From DASSKP01 sp035695045 (GTDB lineage Bacteria; Actinomycetota; Actinomycetes; JAFAQI01), in contig DASSEX010000080.1 of NCBI GenBank assembly GCA_035695045.1, positions 1-64,000 on the forward strand: a stretch of DNA of 64,000 nt. The letters run 5' to 3'. The notes under the pieces were generated by a model, which was not told where the DNA came from, ran no database searches, and saw only the letters and a program-made list of their open reading frames with translations. The position numbers were made by a program, and so were the translations under genes. The number at the start of each line of letters is the position of its first letter. Position 1 is the stretch's first letter. This document shows positions 50,789 through 58,942 of this stretch, piece by piece.

Positions 50789-52731
50789 CGACGCACACTC
50801 CCGGCCAGGCGGAGCCCGCGTCTGACTGCTCCCGTGATCCCGTCCGGCGCCAGGACGATCGCGATGACCACCGCGACACCGCTCGCGAACAGCTGGTAGC
50901 GGCCGAGCCCCGCGACGTTGTCGAGCAGCGTGAACACGATGCCACCGCTCACCAGAGCTCCGCCGACGACTGCTCCGCTGATCCGTCCGATCCCGCCCAC
51001 GTAGGCAACCGCGACGACGCCGAGCGAGACGACGATGTCGAACGAGCCGAACGACAGCCGGCCCTGCTCCCAGCCGATCAGTGCCCCGGCGAGCCCGGCG
51101 AGGAACGCGGAAAGGGTGAAGCCGACCAGCTTGGTCGAGACGACGGACACCCCCAGCGACTGCGCGGCGCGTTCATTGGCACGAACCGCAAGCAGTCTGC
51201 GACCCATCGGTGCTCCGCGCAGGGCCGCCACCGCGGCACCGGCAGCCACGACCACCGCGAGGACGAACAGCGCGAAGCCGATCCGCGGATAACCCGCACC
51301 GCCCGCTCCGGGGCCGATCGCGTGGCCAGCGATGGACGGCGGCCGGACCACAGAACCGGCGAAGCCACCCGTGAGTGTCGGGCTCTGGAACAGCAGAGCC
51401 TCTACCGCCAGCGCAGCCGCAAGAGTGGCGACCGCCAGCGACGGCCCCCGCACCCGCAGCGCCGGGAACCCGATCGCCAGCCCCACGACAGCCGCGAGGG
51501 TCGCGGCGACGAGGGCGTCGACGGGGAAGGGCACGCCCAGCGACACCTGCAACCGGGACAGTGTGAAGCCGGCGACGCCGGCGAACGCCATCTGCGCCAG
51601 AGACAGCTGCCCGAGGTAACCCGTCACGACGACGACCGACAGGCAGACGACGATGCCGATCAGGCTGTTCAGCAGGGCGACGCGGTAGTCGCCGTGCACC
51701 AGCAACAGCAGGACGACGCCGGCAGTCGCCGCCGCGATGGTCGGTGCCGCCGGTCGGACCGGGCCGGCGACGACCGGCGTACGAAGTGCCAGCTCCTCGC
51801 CCCGCGGCGGGACGAGCGAACCGCGAGCCACGGCTGCGCCGATGATGAGGAGCAGGGGCAGCGCCTTGCCGACACCGGTCGCGGGCAGCCAGGACGCGTG
51901 CGTCTGCACGTCGAGCAGCAGCGACTGCACCATCCCGAGCGCCAAGGCGGCGACCGTCGTCACGGCGAACGACGAGAACCCGGCGACCAGCACGGCCGCT
52001 AGCGCGGGGACGACCAGCAGCGCGAACGTCACCGGATCGGCCGTCGTGATCGGCCCGATGACGACACCGGCCGCACCCGCGAGTACGCCGGCGAGAACCC
52101 AGTTGGCCGCGGCGACGCGGTCCGGGCTCCAGCCGGCGAGCGCGAGGGCCGTCTCGCTCTGCGCCGCCGCCCGGCTGGCCAGGCCGAACCGGGTGCGGCG
52201 GTACAGGACCGAGAGCGCGGCCGTCACCACGATGACGAGGCCGGCCAGCCACAGCCGGTCGCTCGGGATGCGCGCACCGAGGACGTTGACGGGTCTCGAC
52301 GGAAGCAGTCGCGGCACCGACAGCGCGTCGGCGCCGTACTGCAAGGTGACGATGGCCTGCAGCGCGATCATCACGCCGACGGAGGCGACCAGCCGGGAAA
52401 GCGCCGGTGCGGCGCGCAGCGGGCGGAACACCAGGACGTAGAGCAGCAGTTCGAGCAGGGTGGTCGCGACCACCGCGACGGCTGCCGCCGCAGCGGTCGG
52501 CAGCACGTGCAGGTGCACCCGGCCACCCGCGCCGGGGAGCGGGAGCAACAGGTCGCCGTCGACAGCGAGCCCGACGAAGACGTAGGCGCCGTACATCGCG
52601 GCGGCGCCATGAGCGAAGTTGACGACACCGGACGAGCGGTAGGTCAGCAGCAGCCCCAGCGCGATCGCGGCGTAGATCGCCCCGGCGCCGATGCCGAGCA
52701 GCAGGAACTGCAGATAGGTCTCGATCGCCAC
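50785..52731 (-). CDS. Branched-chain-type ABC importer, fused permeases (LivH-LivM)
   Basis: A 648-residue membrane protein. Residues 1 to about 290 follow LivH (LLLGIGAGAIYAAIALGLLLTYRSSGVVNFAHGAAAMYGAY), and from about 335 follow LivM (VVVTGYLGQLSLAQMAFAGVAGF; FPALRVRGPSLAVATLAAALAVEA). The two are joined by an extra hydrophobic stretch. It forms the whole transmembrane channel with the fused ATPase below and the lipoprotein encoded divergently. HAAT-family systems carry amino acids, but also aromatic and alicyclic acids; the neighbouring acyl-CoA ligases suggest an organic acid. Confidence 0.9.
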   Translation of the reverse strand: MAIETYLQFLLLGIGAGAIYAAIALGLLLTYRSSGVVNFAHGAAAMYGAYVFVGLAVDGDLLLPLPGAGGRVHLHVLPTAAAAAVAVVATTLLELLLYVLVFRPLRAAPALSRLVASVGVMIALQAIVTLQYGADALSVPRLLPSRPVNVLGARIPSDRLWLAGLVIVVTAALSVLYRRTRFGLASRAAAQSETALALAGWSPDRVAAANWVLAGVLAGAAGVVIGPITTADPVTFALLVVPALAAVLVAGFSSFAVTTVAALALGMVQSLLLDVQTHASWLPATGVGKALPLLLIIGAAVARGSLVPPRGEELALRTPVVAGPVRPAAPTIAAATAGVVLLLLVHGDYRVALLNSLIGIVVCLSVVVVTGYLGQLSLAQMAFAGVAGFTLSRLQVSLGVPFPVDALVAATLAAVVGLAIGFPALRVRGPSLAVATLAAALAVEALLFQSPTLTGGFAGSVVRPPSIAGHAIGPGAGGAGYPRIGFALFVLAVVVAAGAAVAALRGAPMGRRLLAVRANERAAQSLGVSVVSTKLVGFTLSAFLAGLAGALIGWEQGRLSFGSFDIVVSLGVVAVAYVGGIGRISGAVVGGALVSGGIVFTLLDNVAGLGRYQLFASGVAVVIAIVLAPDGITGAVRRGLRLAGSVRR

Positions 52732-52810
52732 AGCATCGCGTGTCGCGCCACCGCCGGGCGGGATTCACGACATCGCCGCGAAACGGCGACCTGGTCGCGA
52801 CAATGGCGGG

Positions 52811-54049
52811 GTGCGTTCCTGCCGCGTAACGGCCGCTGCTGTCGTGTCGCTGTGTGCCGTCGTTCTCGCCGCGGGTTGCAGTCACGGGTCCTCGTCGTCG
52901 AAGCCGTCGTCACCAGCTGCGTCGTCCGGCACCGGACCGAACCCGATCGTCGTCGGCCTCATCAACACCGAGGACGCGCCGGTCGGCTCCTTCCCCGACC
53001 TGCGGCGCGGGGTGATCGCCGCCGAGCGATACGTCAATGACAGGTTCGGCGGAGTCGGGGGCCGGCCGATAGAGATCGTTCCCTGCGCGACCGACGGAAC
53101 GCCGGAGTCGTCACAGGGCTGCGCGAACACCCTGCTCAACCGGCACGTGGTCGCGGTGATCGGCGGGGTCGACCTCGGCGCCGCGTCGTCGTTGCCGCCC
53201 CTGCAGGTGGCGGGGGTGCCCTACGTGGGAGGCACGCCGGCAGCGACCGAGGCGCTGACCTCGAGCGGGTCTTTCATGTTCACCGGCGGGACGGCGACGG
53301 AAGTGCTCGGTGAGGTCTCCTACGCCGCCAAGACGCTGCACGTCACCCGGCTGTCGGCGGTCTATGTCGACGTACCGGGGTTGCTGTCCACCGCCGTCGG
53401 CCTGTTGTCGTCCATCGCGCACAAGCTCGGCGTGACGCAGTTCAAGACCGTGCCCGTGCAGCCGGACACCCCTGACATCGCCCCCGCGCTGGCTGCCGCG
53501 GCGTCCATCCACCCGCAGGCGATCCTCGCGGTGTTTCCCGGCCAGACGTGCACGCGGGTGATCGAGGGAGTCGCAGCTCTCGGCGGTGGCGCCCGGATGA
53601 TGTATCCGAGCCTGTGCGCGGGGCAGCAGGCGCTCGCCGCTGCCGGAAGCGCCGGCGACGGCAGTGTCATCGCGTCGGGCTACCGGCCCTACACGGACAC
53701 GGGTGACAAGGACGTGGCCGTCTACCTGTCGGCGTTGCACCGCTACGACCGCACGCTCGAGCCCTCGCTGCTCTCCCAGGCCGGTTTCAGCGTGGTCATG
53801 AACCTGCGCCAGGTCATGTCGGAGGTGACCGGGACGCTGACTCCGAAGTCGCTGTCGGCCGCCCTGTTCGCGACCCACGACCATGCCAACTTCATGAGCG
53901 CACCGTTCACATGCGACGGCAAACAGATCCCGATGTTGCGATCCCTGTGCAACGCCTCGACGCAGATCTCGGTCATCCACGGCGGCAAGCTGGAACCCGT
54001 CGGTGGGCCGATCGACACGGCGCCGCTCGCGACGCTTGCCGTGCCCTAG
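52811..54049 (+). CDS. ABC importer substrate-binding lipoprotein (LivK-type)
   Basis: A 412-residue periplasmic-binding-type lipoprotein. The lipobox is LAAGC with the acylated cysteine at residue 23, followed by a serine-rich linker and a type I two-lobed binding fold (VVGLINTEDAPVGSFPDLRRGVIAAERYVNDRFGGVGG; VAVIGGVDLGAASSLPPL). It is divergent from the fused permease gene, with 79 bases between the starts that must contain both promoters. It delivers the ligand to the importer; the ligand is unknown. Confidence 0.9.
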   Translation: MRSCRVTAAAVVSLCAVVLAAGCSHGSSSSKPSSPAASSGTGPNPIVVGLINTEDAPVGSFPDLRRGVIAAERYVNDRFGGVGGRPIEIVPCATDGTPESSQGCANTLLNRHVVAVIGGVDLGAASSLPPLQVAGVPYVGGTPAATEALTSSGSFMFTGGTATEVLGEVSYAAKTLHVTRLSAVYVDVPGLLSTAVGLLSSIAHKLGVTQFKTVPVQPDTPDIAPALAAAASIHPQAILAVFPGQTCTRVIEGVAALGGGARMMYPSLCAGQQALAAAGSAGDGSVIASGYRPYTDTGDKDVAVYLSALHRYDRTLEPSLLSQAGFSVVMNLRQVMSEVTGTLTPKSLSAALFATHDHANFMSAPFTCDGKQIPMLRSLCNASTQISVIHGGKLEPVGGPIDTAPLATLAVP

Positions 54050-55248
54050 GGGATGAGGCCGGCGCGGGCTTTCGCGGTGAGCACCCGCATGACTGCGTTC
54101 TTCACGACCGCGGCGAACGTCGCGTCGGTGCTCATGCGCGCCGAGATGGCGGATCTCATCGGCCCGACAGCCGCGTCGTCGGCGACGAGGAGAACATCGA
54201 CGCCGGCAGTGAGGGCTCGCACCGCACGGTAGGCGTAAGTGCGCGAACGGACCGAGACAGCCGTCAGATCGTCCGTGACGACGAGGCCGGTGAAGCCCAT
54301 GTCGTGACGGAGCATCCGCGTGACGATGAAGTGCGAGAACGCGGCGATGATGTGCGGACAGATGTTCGGGTAGATCGCCGTCGAGACCATGACCATCGGC
54401 ACGCCCGCGTTGACGGCGCGCTGGAATGGCGCAAGGTACGGATCACCGACACGGGTCGGATCGGTGACACCCGCCGTCGTGTCGGTGTTGCCGGTCGCCC
54501 GGCCGAGGCCCGGGAAGTGCTTCACCGTCGCGCCGATGCCGGCAGCGCGGATGCCGTGAACGACAGCGGCGACGTGCGGGGCGACGACGGAGACGGTGTG
54601 GCCGTACTCCCGGTAGTAACGGCCGATCGGCTGGTTCGCCGTGCCGATCGAGGCCGGGACGACGTCGGCAACGGTCGCGAGATCGACGTTGACGGCCGCG
54701 CGCTTGAGCTGTCGCGCCCACCGCGTCCAGTCATCGCGCAGGGTGGTCGGCGCGATGCCGCCCTGGCGTAACGCCGTCGGGATCGTGGAGAAGCCCGTTC
54801 CCTTGAGGTGCTGGACGTAGCCGCCCTCCTGGTCGACAGCGACGTACGGCAGCACTCCTGCCTCGGTGGTCACCTTGCGAACCGGACCCACCACCGCGGC
54901 AACGCCGCTCGTCCCCGCCATCGTCTGGCCGATGAGGACCACGTTGCCGACGTGGTACCGCGCCAGCAATGTGCGCAGCGCGCTCGACGAACCCGTGGAC
55001 GGAACCGCGGCCATCAGCAGCTGGCCGATCCGCTGTGCGCGCGACATCCGCGCATAGGCCGCCTTCGCCGTGGTCGCAGCGGTGTCACTCGTCGAGGTCG
55101 CGACCAGTGCCCCCGACGTGTCGCCCACGATGGGCCGCGCCGCGGCGGACGGGATCCCGACCGGACCCGTGAGGAGGACGACGAGACCAGCTACCCCGAG
55201 CGCAGCCCCGCGGGCCACCATCCGGTTCACTCCCAGAACACGCTTCAC
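54046..55248 (-). CDS. Secreted GH3 beta-N-acetylhexosaminidase (NagZ-like)
   Basis: A 400-residue exported glycosidase. The signal peptide (about residues 1-37, ending PSAAA) is followed by the family 3 barrel: VAVDQEGGYVQHLKG, the KHFPGLGRATGNTD loop that supplies the acid/base His-Asp pair, and the nucleophile aspartate in VVTDDLTAV. It should release GlcNAc from peptidoglycan or exopolysaccharide. It converges with the binding-lipoprotein gene (4-base overlap). First of a run of envelope/carbohydrate genes. Confidence 0.88.
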   Translation of the reverse strand: MKRVLGVNRMVARGAALGVAGLVVLLTGPVGIPSAAARPIVGDTSGALVATSTSDTAATTAKAAYARMSRAQRIGQLLMAAVPSTGSSSALRTLLARYHVGNVVLIGQTMAGTSGVAAVVGPVRKVTTEAGVLPYVAVDQEGGYVQHLKGTGFSTIPTALRQGGIAPTTLRDDWTRWARQLKRAAVNVDLATVADVVPASIGTANQPIGRYYREYGHTVSVVAPHVAAVVHGIRAAGIGATVKHFPGLGRATGNTDTTAGVTDPTRVGDPYLAPFQRAVNAGVPMVMVSTAIYPNICPHIIAAFSHFIVTRMLRHDMGFTGLVVTDDLTAVSVRSRTYAYRAVRALTAGVDVLLVADDAAVGPMRSAISARMSTDATFAAVVKNAVMRVLTAKARAGLIP

Positions 55249-55341
55249 GCGGCAAGCCGGTTGGCCGAGGTCCGCCTCGAGTACGACATCCAGGCAGGAT
55301 AGGGCGCGAATCGGACTCCGGCGCCGCGGGTCCGGTCAACG

Positions 55342-56184
55342 CTAGGGAGTCGTCACCTTCACGTCGTCGAAGTGCACGAGCGAGTCCTCGTTGTAGAGAC
55401 CGAGGGTTCCGCTCGGGTAAGGCCGCTCGTTGTCGGTGAACGACGCGAGCTGCGTGCCGTCCGCCCACACGGTCATGACGTTGCCGATCTGGCGCACCCG
55501 CACGGTGTGCCAGGTGCCGACGGCGTACGTCGGTGAGCCGCTCGTCACGAGATAACGCTGCGCCCCTGGGTACGCCGGGTCCTCCTTGCCCAGCTCCCAG
55601 CCGTTGGGCTTGAGCGCCAGGTAGTAGAAGTGCGTGTCATCCGTGTAGTGCCACAGCACCCACGCGACTTCCCACGGGTTCGGCGTCGGCGTGCGCAGCT
55701 GCTGCACGGTGCGCAGGCGCACGGTCGTGTCCATGTCGCCGAACGATGCCGTCGTGTTGACCAGAGACGCGTGCGTGACCCCGCTCGACGTCGAGACCGC
55801 CGGCGACTCCGTCAGCACCTGCGTGCCGTCGACGGCGATGCCGTTGGTGCCGTAGCCGTTGTACGTCGACACCCAGCCGCCGTGCGTCGAGCCGTCGACC
55901 CAGCTGGTCGTCGTCAGCGGCAGTGAGCTGAAGTCATCGGCGAACAACGTCGTGGGCGTCGCGGTGGACGTCGGTGAGGGACTCGGCGACACCGTCGCGG
56001 TTGCCGTCGGTGACGGGCTCGGTGACACCGTCGCGGTTGCCGTCGGTGACGGGCTCGGCGACACCGTGGTCTTCGGCTGCGGCTTCTTGTGCGCAGCCGC
56101 TGCCGACGTGGGCGCGGCGAGCTGGACGACGGCAGCCGCGCCGAGGGCGGCCGGGACGGTCAGGAGAATCGCTGAACGATGCAC
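55342..56184 (-). CDS. Secreted concanavalin/LamG-like protein with SPSPT linker
   Basis: A 280-residue exported protein: a signal peptide (HRSAILLTVPAALGAAAVVQL...), a linker of three VSPSPSPTATAT repeats, and a beta-sandwich domain (LFADDFSSLPLTTTSWVDGS ... VRVRQIGNVMTVWADGTQLASFTD ... LGLYNEDSLVHFDDVKVTTP) of the concanavalin-like/DUF1080 type, usually sugar-binding. I place the start at the GTG at 56184; a TTG at 56205 is possible. It is a close paralogue of the gene just upstream (56247-56936), which lacks the linker. Likely binds a surface or extracellular glycan. Confidence 0.75.
   Translation of the reverse strand: MHRSAILLTVPAALGAAAVVQLAAPTSAAAAHKKPQPKTTVSPSPSPTATATVSPSPSPTATATVSPSPSPTSTATPTTLFADDFSSLPLTTTSWVDGSTHGGWVSTYNGYGTNGIAVDGTQVLTESPAVSTSSGVTHASLVNTTASFGDMDTTVRLRTVQQLRTPTPNPWEVAWVLWHYTDDTHFYYLALKPNGWELGKEDPAYPGAQRYLVTSGSPTYAVGTWHTVRVRQIGNVMTVWADGTQLASFTDNERPYPSGTLGLYNEDSLVHFDDVKVTTP
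55966..56075 (-). repeat. 36-base tandem repeat encoding the SPSPT linker
   Basis: About three direct copies of a 36-base unit (GGCGACACCGTCGCGGTTGC... on the plus strand), each encoding twelve residues VSPSPSPTATAT in the minus-strand gene. Two copies differ by a single base. Such in-frame repeats can change number by slippage and alter linker length. Confidence 0.85.
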
Positions 56185-56246
56185 ATATCCGGTCTCGACG
56201 TCCAAATGGCGTAACTGGATGACACGTTCGGACTAACCGATCTGGT

Positions 56247-56936
56247 CTACGGCGCGCGGACCGTCACGGTGTCGAAGTGGACCAGGGAGTCCTCGTCGTA
56301 GAGGCCGACATGACCGGTCGAGTACGGCCGCTGCCTGTCAGTGAAAGACGCCAGCCGGACGCCATCCGCCCATGCCGTGATCACGTTGCCGACCTGCCGG
56401 ATGTGCATCGTGTGCCACTTGCCGACCGCGAACGTCGGCGAGCTGCCGGTGCGCAGATAGCGCTGCGCCCCCGGATACGCGGGGTCTTCCTTGCCCAGCT
56501 CCCAGCCGTTGGGCTTGAGGACCAGGTAGTAGAAGTGCGTGTCATTCGTGTAGTGCCACAGCGTCCAGCCGACCTCCCAGGGGTTGGGAGCGGGAAGCCG
56601 CAGCTGCCTGACCGTTCGCACCCGGACAGTGAGGTCGGTGTCGCCGTACGACGCCCTGGACGTGACCAGGCTCGCGTGCGTGACGCTCGGCCGCAGGGAC
56701 TGCTTCGGTCGCTCGACGAGGACGTGCGTGCCGTCGAGACCGATCCCGTTGTAGCCGTACCCGTTGTAGGTCGACGTCCAGCGGCCGTGGTGGCTGCCGT
56801 CGGCCCAGCCCGTCAGCGACAGGGCCTGCAGGTCCCAGGTCGTGCGCAGCTGCAGCGTGCTCGCGAAGGCCGGCGACTGGGTGAACCAGACACCGAAAGC
56901 GAGCAGGGCAACGAAGAACGACCGGAACCGTGGCAC
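56247..56936 (-). CDS. Secreted concanavalin/LamG-like protein (paralogue)
   Basis: A 229-residue exported protein with signal peptide MPRFRSFFVALLAFGVWFTQSPAFA and one beta-sandwich domain nearly parallel to the C-terminal domain of the neighbouring 55342-56184 gene (shared NPWEVxWxLWHYTxDTHFYY and KPNGWELGKEDPAYPGAQRY). It has no repeat linker. The two are a tandem duplication. Start is GTG at 56936. Probably a glycan-binding surface protein. Confidence 0.78.
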   Translation of the reverse strand: MPRFRSFFVALLAFGVWFTQSPAFASTLQLRTTWDLQALSLTGWADGSHHGRWTSTYNGYGYNGIGLDGTHVLVERPKQSLRPSVTHASLVTSRASYGDTDLTVRVRTVRQLRLPAPNPWEVGWTLWHYTNDTHFYYLVLKPNGWELGKEDPAYPGAQRYLRTGSSPTFAVGKWHTMHIRQVGNVITAWADGVRLASFTDRQRPYSTGHVGLYDEDSLVHFDTVTVRAP

Positions 56937-57012
56937 GCACCAGATGTCGGTATTGCCTGGCTCCGCCTACAGCCGACCGGGCGGAAGTTCCCCCGATCGG
57001 AGTAGTGACGCC

Positions 57013-58581
57013 CTACAGGGAGGACGGGGCGACGAACGTGTAGCCGGCGGCCTGCAAGCCCTGGACGGTCTGCTGGAGGTAGCTGATGTCGAGGTAGGGG
57101 TGGAAGAAGAACGACGCGAAACCGTCGCGGACCGCGAGGTTCTTCTGCGCGCAGTTGATGATGTCGGCGGGCAGCGTCGCCGGGTAGTTGAACCACGGGT
57201 CCGGCGAGATGTCGCCGCAGTTCTCCGGGAGCACCTTGTAGCCGTAGACGTCGTGGACGACGTACGGGAAGAACTGCCCGACCTGGTGCGTGTAGTCCGG
57301 CGTCGTCCCGCGCAGCACGCCACCGAAGTAGAGGCCGCGGTCCCAACGAGTGCCGAAGTACTGCTTGAACCCGGCGTAGTCGGCCGCGGTAGCGGCGTAG
57401 TGCGGCGGCTCGAAGATCTTCGGCGCCGGCAGCTTCGCAGCGTTGAACTCGTTCAACGCCGACTTCACGCGACCGGCGGCCCAGGACTGCGAGTCCCCGG
57501 GCAGCGGCCCGACGTAGTCGAGCGAGTGGTCGGAGTTCTCGGTCACCCGGAAGAACTCGTAGTCGTCGCCCGTCACCGCGGTGTAGGGGTTGGGGACGTT
57601 GGAGTACTGGTGGGAGTAGCCGTGGTCGACCATCGTGCCGCCATGCGACAGGAGGTACTTGATCGCGTCGATGAAGGCCGGCGACTTGCTGAGCTTGTAG
57701 GACTCCGGGGTGCCGTTGTTGTAGTAGCCCGTGGGGTCCGTGTAGGTCGGGATGACGCCGAAGCCGAACGGGATGTGCTGGCTGTAGAGCCAGTCGGCGA
57801 CCTGCTTCAGCTTCGTCGTGTCGGCCGTCGGGTCGATGTCCTCGAGTCGCACCATCGCGCGGTGCTGCGTGGCCGTCGCGGGTGCGAACGCGTCGAAGAG
57901 AACATCCTCGAAGAACAGCACGCGGTCGGTCGGCGTCGAGTAGGGGAACGGGTTGTCCGCGATGTAGGTCAGGTTGCCGGAGCGGACGGCGTAGGGGAAC
58001 GTCGTGCCGTCGTCGCGCACGGCGGTCGCGAGGACCTGCACGCGCGAGGTGTCGTTGACGTTGACGTCGAGCACCGTGCCGGCGCCGTTGCGCGCGTCAC
58101 GGGTGAGCGTGATGCCCTTGTACTGCACGCCGGTGACAGTGCCCTGGTCGAAGTAGCCGGGCGTCCAGCCGTACTGCGCGTTGAAGTCGGTGGCGTGCGC
58201 CGACAGCTCCCAGATGTTGTCGCTGGCCCAGATGACCGGCTTGCTCGTCGACAGCACGTCGTCGAGGAATGCCGACGGGATCGGCTCGTCGTAGGTCGAC
58301 CCGATGTAGATGACGCCGTTGTAGGAGTTGACCTGACCGGCCGTGTAGCTGGCGACCGGCTCCGCGGTCACCGGGCCGAAGTGCGACGCGAGGTTGTCGG
58401 CCTGGATGGCGTAGAGCTCGCCCAGCCACCCGTAGGTGTTGGTCGTGTCGTAGAGGACGAGCGCACCACCGGTCGTCGTGGTGGTGCCGCCGGAGGTCTT
58501 ACCCGCGTAGACGGGCGCAGCGGCCAGCGACAGCGCCAGCGACGCCGCGCAGGTGGCCGCTGCGAGGCGGCCGGGCCTCAT
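57013..58581 (-). CDS. Secreted DUF2334 / polysaccharide deacetylase-like protein
   Basis: A 522-residue exported protein: a signal peptide (MRPGRLAAATCAASLALSLAAAPVYA), an N-terminal Rossmann-like domain (ALVLYDTTNTYGWLGELYAIQADNLA) and a C-terminal NodB-like barrel. The latter has metal-site-like motifs VRLEDIDP, VDHGYSHQY, EPPHY and FFFHPYLD, in the order of DUF2334 proteins. Metal-dependent deacetylation of a surface polysaccharide is the expected activity. It overlaps the small LPFTG gene by 4 bases (ATGA), so the two are co-translated. Confidence 0.8.
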   Translation of the reverse strand: MRPGRLAAATCAASLALSLAAAPVYAGKTSGGTTTTTGGALVLYDTTNTYGWLGELYAIQADNLASHFGPVTAEPVASYTAGQVNSYNGVIYIGSTYDEPIPSAFLDDVLSTSKPVIWASDNIWELSAHATDFNAQYGWTPGYFDQGTVTGVQYKGITLTRDARNGAGTVLDVNVNDTSRVQVLATAVRDDGTTFPYAVRSGNLTYIADNPFPYSTPTDRVLFFEDVLFDAFAPATATQHRAMVRLEDIDPTADTTKLKQVADWLYSQHIPFGFGVIPTYTDPTGYYNNGTPESYKLSKSPAFIDAIKYLLSHGGTMVDHGYSHQYSNVPNPYTAVTGDDYEFFRVTENSDHSLDYVGPLPGDSQSWAAGRVKSALNEFNAAKLPAPKIFEPPHYAATAADYAGFKQYFGTRWDRGLYFGGVLRGTTPDYTHQVGQFFPYVVHDVYGYKVLPENCGDISPDPWFNYPATLPADIINCAQKNLAVRDGFASFFFHPYLDISYLQQTVQGLQAAGYTFVAPSSL

Positions 58582-58757
58582 GCCTGCGAACGGTCGCGGC
58601 CGGCGAACGTGAACACCACGCCCGCGATCAGCAGCGCGAGCGCCACCACGAGGTAGAGCCCGACGGCCGCGCCGGTGAACGGCAGCGTGCCCTTGACGAT
58701 CTTGGTCCCCAGTACGGTTGCCCCCACGACACCGCCGGTGTGCGTCAGCCCCGACAT
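58578..58757 (-). CDS. Small LPFTG-motif membrane protein, 59 aa
   Basis: A 59-residue protein. After a short soluble N-terminus comes TLPFTGAAVGLYLVVALALLIAGVVFTFAGRDR, that is, an LPxTG-type sortase motif directly followed by a hydrophobic helix and a basic tail. There is no N-terminal signal peptide, which is unusual for a sortase substrate. GAGGAG precedes the ATG at 58757 and lies inside a hairpin. It is co-transcribed with the DUF2334 gene. It may be a wall-anchored stub, a membrane scaffold, or an accessory to the deacetylase-like protein. Confidence 0.7.
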   Translation of the reverse strand: MSGLTHTGGVVGATVLGTKIVKGTLPFTGAAVGLYLVVALALLIAGVVFTFAGRDRSQA

Positions 58758-58759
58758 GC

Positions 58760-58785
58760 CCACTCCTCGTGCAGGCGAGGAGTGG
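58760..58785 (-). promoter_or_regulatory. Hairpin sequestering the ribosome site of the LPFTG gene
   Basis: On the minus strand CCACTCCTCG (58785-58776) pairs perfectly with CGAGGAGTGG (58769-58760) around a 6-base loop. The 3' arm contains the ribosome-binding GAGGAG, and the ATG begins 3 bases after the arm. This 10-bp stem would hide the ribosome site in the transcript, so translation of the operon is probably conditional. Confidence 0.6.
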
Positions 58786-58825
58786 CCTGGGCGTTTCGCC
58801 CCCCGACCGCTCGCTCGCTGGCCAT

Positions 58826-58848
58826 CCCCGCTACTCGCTGTAGCGGGG
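58826..58848 (-). promoter_or_regulatory. Second hairpin in the leader of the LPFTG operon
   Basis: CCCCGCTAC (58826-58834) pairs perfectly with GTAGCGGGG (58840-58848) around a 5-base loop, about 40 bases upstream of the ribosome-site hairpin in the same leader. It may be an attenuator or alternative-structure partner. The rest of 58758-58942 is non-coding and should hold the promoter. Confidence 0.5.
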
Positions 58849-58942
58849 TGATGGACATATTGTGACACGGCGGGCTTGTCCCGTAACAGAGGGGTATCGG
58901 GTGAATACGCTCCGAACTTTAGACCGGCCGTTTTGGGGTCCG

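Noticed and set aside
55966..56075. Repeat array as a CRISPR
   Set aside because: The units are directly contiguous 36-base copies within a coding frame, without spacers.
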